Shown here in pieces: positions 59,820-64,000 of a stretch of 64,000 nucleotides of DNA (positions are counted from its first letter, which is position 1; every line of letters begins with the position of its first letter). The DNA comes from an uncultured Pseudomonadales bacterium (GTDB lineage Bacteria > Pseudomonadota > Gammaproteobacteria > Pseudomonadales > Azotimanducaceae), in assembly GCA_958296165.1 (NCBI GenBank), contig OY282447.1, positions 4,749,154-4,813,153 on the forward strand. Reading direction: 5' to 3'. The position numbers and the translations under genes were made by a program. The notes beneath the pieces are model-generated. The model was not told the origin of the DNA. It made no database searches and saw nothing but the letters and a program-made list of their open reading frames with translations.

Positions 59820-62687
59820 GTGGCAGAAACCCTAGCTAGGCAGAACGCTCGGCACCCCGTGCCTTTCCTGCAGAACAAGCTTGCTGCGGCCGTATCTGCT
59901 GCCATATTGAGCGCCGCCACGAGCGCTCATGCGCAGTCGGAGGCGGTGCGCAGCATCGAGACGGTCGTGGTCACGGCCACCAAGCGCACGGCGAGCATGC
60001 AGGACGTAGCCATACCCATGCAGGCGATGAGCGCCGAAGGGCTGCGCAACCTCGGCGTGGCCACATTCGACGAATACGTGAACTTCCTGCCGCAAGTCGC
60101 CAATGCCGGCAACGGGCCGGGCAAGAAGGAGATCTACTTGCGCGGCAGCGCCACCGAGCAATCCGGCGTGACGGTCTCCACCCAGCAGGGCTCGGCGCCG
60201 GGCGTTGCCCTGTACGTGGACGAACAGCCCGTATCCTTTGGCGGCCGCAATCTAGACGTATACGCCGCGGACCTCGAACGCATCGAAGTGCTATCAGGGC
60301 CGCAAGGCACGTTGTTCGGGGCCAGCTCGCAATCCGGCACGCTGCGCATTATCACGCGCAAGCCAGATCCAACGGCGTTCGCTGCCGGCGTACACGGCCG
60401 CTACGGCAGCACGCAAGATGGCGCAGACAGCGCGACGGTGGACGCCTTCATCAACATGCCGCTGGGCGATGCGTTGGCGCTGCGCATGGTCGCGTACAGC
60501 GACAACCAAGGCGGCTGGGTAGACAACGCGCCGGCCACCTTTACGCCGAGCGCGGAAGTCATCGATCGCAACAGCGTCGGCTACGGCCCGCGCGTCGCAG
60601 CCGCGGACTCCATAGCCAGCGCCCGCAACGACGCGTTGGTGCAGCGCGATTGGAACAACGCCAGCTACCAGGGTGGGCGCGTCGGCGTGCTGTACGACCT
60701 CAGTGCCGACTGGCAGGCGTTGCTGCAGCACACGCACCAGACTTTGGCCACGCAGGGCAGCTTCCTCCTGGACCCGAGCCTCGCCGAGCCGCACGCCTCG
60801 GCCACGTTCACCCCGGACTACAACCGTGACGAGTTCGGCTTGACCACTTGGACGCTGAACGGACGCCTCGCGGATCTAGACGTCATCTACACCGGCGGAC
60901 GACTCGCGCGAGAAGTGGACGCCGTGGTGGACTACACGCACTACAACGCCGGCGGCGGCTACATCGCCTACTACTTGTGCAGCGGCAACGTCTACGACGC
61001 CACCGATCCCAACCATTGCTACGACCCCACCAAGCAGTACACCGACGCATCGACCAACGCCCGCACGACCCACGAGTTGCGCCTCGTCAGCGACGCCGCC
61101 GCACGCTGGCACTGGCTTGCCGGCGTGTATGTCAACGAGACCAAGACCACGCACCTTGGCGACTACCATTACTTCGATGTGAACGCGGCCTTCGCCGAGC
61201 ACATCAACAACTACCGCGGCGACAACTCCGGCAACGGCTTCATGCTCGGCAACGTCACGCTGCCGACGCCCGGCGTCGTCTCGGCCGGCCCGCGCCCGCC
61301 GACGGTGGCCTTCTTCAACGACTACACCCGCACGGAAGAGGAAGTGGCCTGGTTCGGCGAGGTCGCGCTCGACCTGAACGACCGCTGGCGCATTGCGCTG
61401 AGCGGTCGCCGCTACGATCTGACCTCCGGCCTGCAAGGCGCGTCGAACTTGTCCTTCGGCTGCCGCTACGGCATCAGCGCCGACGCACAACGCACCGCCA
61501 CCGGCGCCTGCAACGGCACCGATTTCAGCAACGACGTTTCGCTGCGCCTGCGCCTGCTCGGCCAATATGCGGCCAGCGGAGACGACGACCTGATCCTGAG
61601 TGCAAGAAGCCCCAACGGCGAAGACGGTTCCCCGCGCGACTTGTTCCGCGGCGGTGGCAGCAACCAAGCCACCTTGAACGCCATCAAGAGCGGCCATCTG
61701 AGCCTGGCCGGCATGCAGCCGGACGGCACCATCAACGAGAAGGACACGATCTTCAAGGCCACCGTCACATGGGAACCGAGCGACGCAGTGCTGCTGTTCG
61801 CCACGTTCTCAGAGGGCTATCGGCCGGCTGCGTTGAATCGCAACGGCGGCCAGTTCGCCAACAGGCAAACGGGCGCATTCGAGAACTACGCCGTGCCGCC
61901 GGTGGCGCTCACCGACCACTTGTTTAACTACGAGCTCGGCATCAAGAGCGACCTGTCGGCCGGCCGCCTGCGCGTCAATGCCACCGCCTATCGGTCGCGC
62001 ATCGACGACTTGCAGGTTTCCCGCTACGACCCGGTGAACGTGGCTTTCCTCTACTTCATCGAGAACATAGGCGATGCCAGCGCCCACGGTGCCGACGTAG
62101 ACTTCAACTGGCTGCTTAGCGACGCATTGACCCTCACTGGCGCCGTCAGCTGGCTGCGCACGGAACTCACCCGCATCAACGCGCAGCTGCAGGACGTCTC
62201 GGTGCCGGTGGGCGCGGAGTTGCCGCTCTCGCCGCGCTACGCCGGCAACCTGCGTTTACGCTACCGGTTCACCTTGGCGAGGCTGGGAGTGGATGCATAT
62301 TGGACCGCGAGCATCGTCCACCGCGCCGAGAGCTTGGCGGGCATGGTGGGCAAGGCGGAGTACGCGGAAGACACGCTGTTTCAGCACACGGGGGTCCGCT
62401 CCGGCTTGGAGATTCGGCAGGAAGGCGGAACTTTCGGCAACATCACCATTCCATCTGGCCCAGACGGCAGCCGCCGCTTGCCCGCCAACTCCCGCTACGT
62501 CAACCCGGCCGCCACGACGATCAACGCGGCCTTCGGCATTGCGAAGGAAGATTGGCGCGCGGAACTCTTCATACAAAACGCCAACAACGAGCCGGCGCTG
62601 ACGGTGCAGGTGGGTGGCCGCTACATGCCTGTAGTCACCGAGCAGCGGCCACGCACCGTTGGGCTGCGGATTTCCTTTCAGCTGTAG
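59820..62687 (+). CDS. TonB-dependent receptor
   Basis: A 955-residue outer-membrane receptor from a GTG start with a purine-rich GGGAAG before it. The signal peptide cleaves near SAHA/QSE (residue 38). The TonB box is ETVVVTATKR and the plug has LEVLSGPQGTLFG-type sequence (IEVLSGPQGTLFGASSQSG). The barrel ends in the aromatic GLRISFQL. It resembles FyuA/IroN-class receptors, several of which carry siderophores, but the divergent acid-sugar dehydratase favours a carbohydrate-derived ligand. Substrate unproven. Confidence 0.9.
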   Translation: MAETLARQNARHPVPFLQNKLAAAVSAAILSAATSAHAQSEAVRSIETVVVTATKRTASMQDVAIPMQAMSAEGLRNLGVATFDEYVNFLPQVANAGNGPGKKEIYLRGSATEQSGVTVSTQQGSAPGVALYVDEQPVSFGGRNLDVYAADLERIEVLSGPQGTLFGASSQSGTLRIITRKPDPTAFAAGVHGRYGSTQDGADSATVDAFINMPLGDALALRMVAYSDNQGGWVDNAPATFTPSAEVIDRNSVGYGPRVAAADSIASARNDALVQRDWNNASYQGGRVGVLYDLSADWQALLQHTHQTLATQGSFLLDPSLAEPHASATFTPDYNRDEFGLTTWTLNGRLADLDVIYTGGRLAREVDAVVDYTHYNAGGGYIAYYLCSGNVYDATDPNHCYDPTKQYTDASTNARTTHELRLVSDAAARWHWLAGVYVNETKTTHLGDYHYFDVNAAFAEHINNYRGDNSGNGFMLGNVTLPTPGVVSAGPRPPTVAFFNDYTRTEEEVAWFGEVALDLNDRWRIALSGRRYDLTSGLQGASNLSFGCRYGISADAQRTATGACNGTDFSNDVSLRLRLLGQYAASGDDDLILSARSPNGEDGSPRDLFRGGGSNQATLNAIKSGHLSLAGMQPDGTINEKDTIFKATVTWEPSDAVLLFATFSEGYRPAALNRNGGQFANRQTGAFENYAVPPVALTDHLFNYELGIKSDLSAGRLRVNATAYRSRIDDLQVSRYDPVNVAFLYFIENIGDASAHGADVDFNWLLSDALTLTGAVSWLRTELTRINAQLQDVSVPVGAELPLSPRYAGNLRLRYRFTLARLGVDAYWTASIVHRAESLAGMVGKAEYAEDTLFQHTGVRSGLEIRQEGGTFGNITIPSGPDGSRRLPANSRYVNPAATTINAAFGIAKEDWRAELFIQNANNEPALTVQVGGRYMPVVTEQRPRTVGLRISFQL

Positions 62688-62723
62688 CGCACGGACAACC
62701 AGCGCTGGCGGTCTCGCCAGCCG

Positions 62724-64000
62724 CTACGGCGCCAACCCCTGCGCCAGCTCGATCACGGCGCTTGGATACACCCCGAGCGCCACGGTGGCCACACCCAACA
62801 CGACCGCGGTAACGAGCCCTTCCCAATGCGCGCCTGCGGCGGCATCAACACCATCCGCCGGGCGCGCGATCATCGCGAACACGATGCGCAGGTAGTAATA
62901 CACCCCAATCGCACTGCCCACGATCAGCGCCCATACCAGCGCCCATGCAGCCCCAGCCACGCCCGCGTTCACCACGTAGAACTTGGCGATGAACCCGACG
63001 GTGAGCGGTATTCCCGCCAACGAGAGCGCTGCCACGACCAGAACCGTCGCCAGCACGGGTCGCCGCCAGAGCAGGCCGTCGTAGGCGTCGAGCTCCTCGG
63101 CGTCCTCCCGTTCGCCGGACAGAACCGTCATCACGCCGAAGGCGGCAAGCGTCATCAGGAAGTAGCCGACCAGATACACGAGGCCGGTTTCCACACCCAA
63201 GTCCGGGTTGCCGTTCGCTGCGCCGGCCAACACCAAGGCGATCAGCAGATAGCCCAAATGAGCGATGGAGGAGTACGCCAGCAGGCGCTTGAGGTTGGTT
63301 TGCAGCAGCGCCAGCAGGTTGCCGCCGAGCATCGAGAGCACCGCTATCACCACCACGACAGCGTGCAGCGCATCCGTGTCGAGCAAGTCCGATGCCAAGG
63401 CGTAGCGCAGCAGCACGGCGAAGACCGCGCCCTTTGAGACCGTCGCGACGAACCCGGCCACGGGCGCGGGCGCACCCTGGTAGACGTCCGGCGTCCACAT
63501 GTGGAACGGCACTAGAGACAGCTTGAAGAATACGCCAGCGAGCAGCATCGCCTGGCCCAGGGCGAGGATCGCTCGGTCGCTGCTGGTCAACCCCGCGCCG
63601 TCGTAGCCGAACGCCAACGTGCCGTTCGCCAAATAGATCGCAGCCATGCCGAACAGCATGGTGCTCGAAGCCGCGCCAGAGAGCACCAGATACTTGATTG
63701 CGGCTTCCAACGGCGGCTTGGCTTCCTCCGGGTAGGCGATCATGGCGTAGAGCGACACCGAGAGCACTTCCAAACCCAGCAGGAAACCGGCGAAATGGGC
63801 GGCCGTGGCCGTAACGCAAGCGCCCAGCGTGGCGATCACCAGCAGGATGTAGAACTCTTGGCGGTGGACCGCGCGCGGACCGAGATAGCGGTAAGAGAGC
63901 ACCGCCGTCGCAATGGCGGTCAAGACGAACAGGGCCAGGAAGAACAGCGCGTATCCGTCTATCTTCACCATGCCGTCGATCAGCTGCGGCCCGGCCTGCG
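62724..64000 (-). CDS. nuoN: NADH-quinone oxidoreductase subunit N (partial, 5' end beyond the window)
   Basis: A proton-pumping membrane subunit of respiratory complex I, seen here from an internal position to its C-terminus (about 425 residues). Multi-helix antiporter-like sequence is clear: LSVSLYAMIAYPEEAKPPLE with the conserved Glu, KYLVLSGAASSTMLFGMA, KLSLVPFHMWTPDVYQGAP and LLAYSSIAHLGYLLIAL. Reading past the Met at 63971 to the window edge there is no stop (QAGPQLIDGMVKIDGYALFF), so the real start is outside. It is the last gene of the nuo operon by usual order. Confidence 0.93.
   Translation of the reverse strand, partial: QAGPQLIDGMVKIDGYALFFLALFVLTAIATAVLSYRYLGPRAVHRQEFYILLVIATLGACVTATAAHFAGFLLGLEVLSVSLYAMIAYPEEAKPPLEAAIKYLVLSGAASSTMLFGMAAIYLANGTLAFGYDGAGLTSSDRAILALGQAMLLAGVFFKLSLVPFHMWTPDVYQGAPAPVAGFVATVSKGAVFAVLLRYALASDLLDTDALHAVVVVIAVLSMLGGNLLALLQTNLKRLLAYSSIAHLGYLLIALVLAGAANGNPDLGVETGLVYLVGYFLMTLAAFGVMTVLSGEREDAEELDAYDGLLWRRPVLATVLVVAALSLAGIPLTVGFIAKFYVVNAGVAGAAWALVWALIVGSAIGVYYYLRIVFAMIARPADGVDAAAGAHWEGLVTAVVLGVATVALGVYPSAVIELAQGLAP

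Overview
The window is GC-rich DNA of a Gram-negative heterotroph, most likely a marine or host-associated gammaproteobacterium. The evidence is three TonB-dependent receptors, a YejABEF-type peptide importer, a periplasmic alginate-lyase locus with an ExuT-like transporter, and a nuoN fragment at the right edge. The taxonomic call is inference; there is no rRNA or other phylogenetic marker. No tRNA, rRNA, CRISPR array or complete insertion sequence was seen. The many small and broken genes suggest a flexible accessory region.

Layout. 1-0.9 kb: a decayed Rpn/DUF4351-type gene. 0.9-9.1 kb: a catabolic patch with two phytanoyl-CoA-dioxygenase-like (PhyH) enzymes, a short-chain dehydrogenase, an enolase-superfamily dehydratase/racemase, a Gfo/Idh/MocA oxidoreductase, a secreted nucleoside hydrolase and a sulfatase. 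9.1-14.2 kb: a twice-frameshifted GT-D glycosyltransferase, a PhyH-HEAT fusion and a TonB receptor. 14.2-18.3 kb: a pair of half-exporter ABC genes. 18.4-22.5 kb: two tandem paralogous secreted proteins of unknown function with an AAA ATPase. 22.6-25.2 kb: an amidase and a GH172 (DUF2961) glycosidase-like protein.

25.2-35.0 kb is the clearest functional unit: TonB receptor, GntR/FCD regulator, PL6 alginate lyase, PL17 oligoalginate lyase and an ExuT-like MFS transporter. Two regulator-type operators overlap the receptor promoter. The genes fit uptake of alginate across the outer membrane, stepwise depolymerisation in the periplasm and import of the monomer. 35.2-39.8 kb: a methyltransferase and YejBEF; the matching YejA-like binding protein is separate at 55.9 kb. 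39.9-40.2 kb: a small toxin-antitoxin-like remnant. 40.4-42.1 kb: a short-chain dehydrogenase and an aldo/keto reductase.

42.1-44.6 kb holds an unusual two-gene module: a small conserved protein followed by a 687-residue protein joining an ImmA/IrrE-like region that lacks HExxH to a DUF7002-like C-terminus. 44.7-50.8 kb is a compact minus-strand operon: 30-residue leader, PhyH, TIM-barrel isomerase, Gfo/Idh dehydrogenase, alpha/beta hydrolase, OtnK-like kinase and OtnC-like decarboxylase. It looks like a variant four-carbon acid-sugar (tetronate) pathway. 51.2-53.4 kb: a predicted alpha/alpha-toroid protein converging with an aspartyl/asparaginyl beta-hydroxylase. 53.5-55.5 kb: a surface-type protein with a 28-fold Gly-Asp run, then an internally deleted bacterioferritin gene. 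55.9-62.7 kb: YejA, an NTF2-like protein, a galactonate-dehydratase-like enzyme and a third TonB receptor. 62.7-64.0 kb: nuoN, running off the window.
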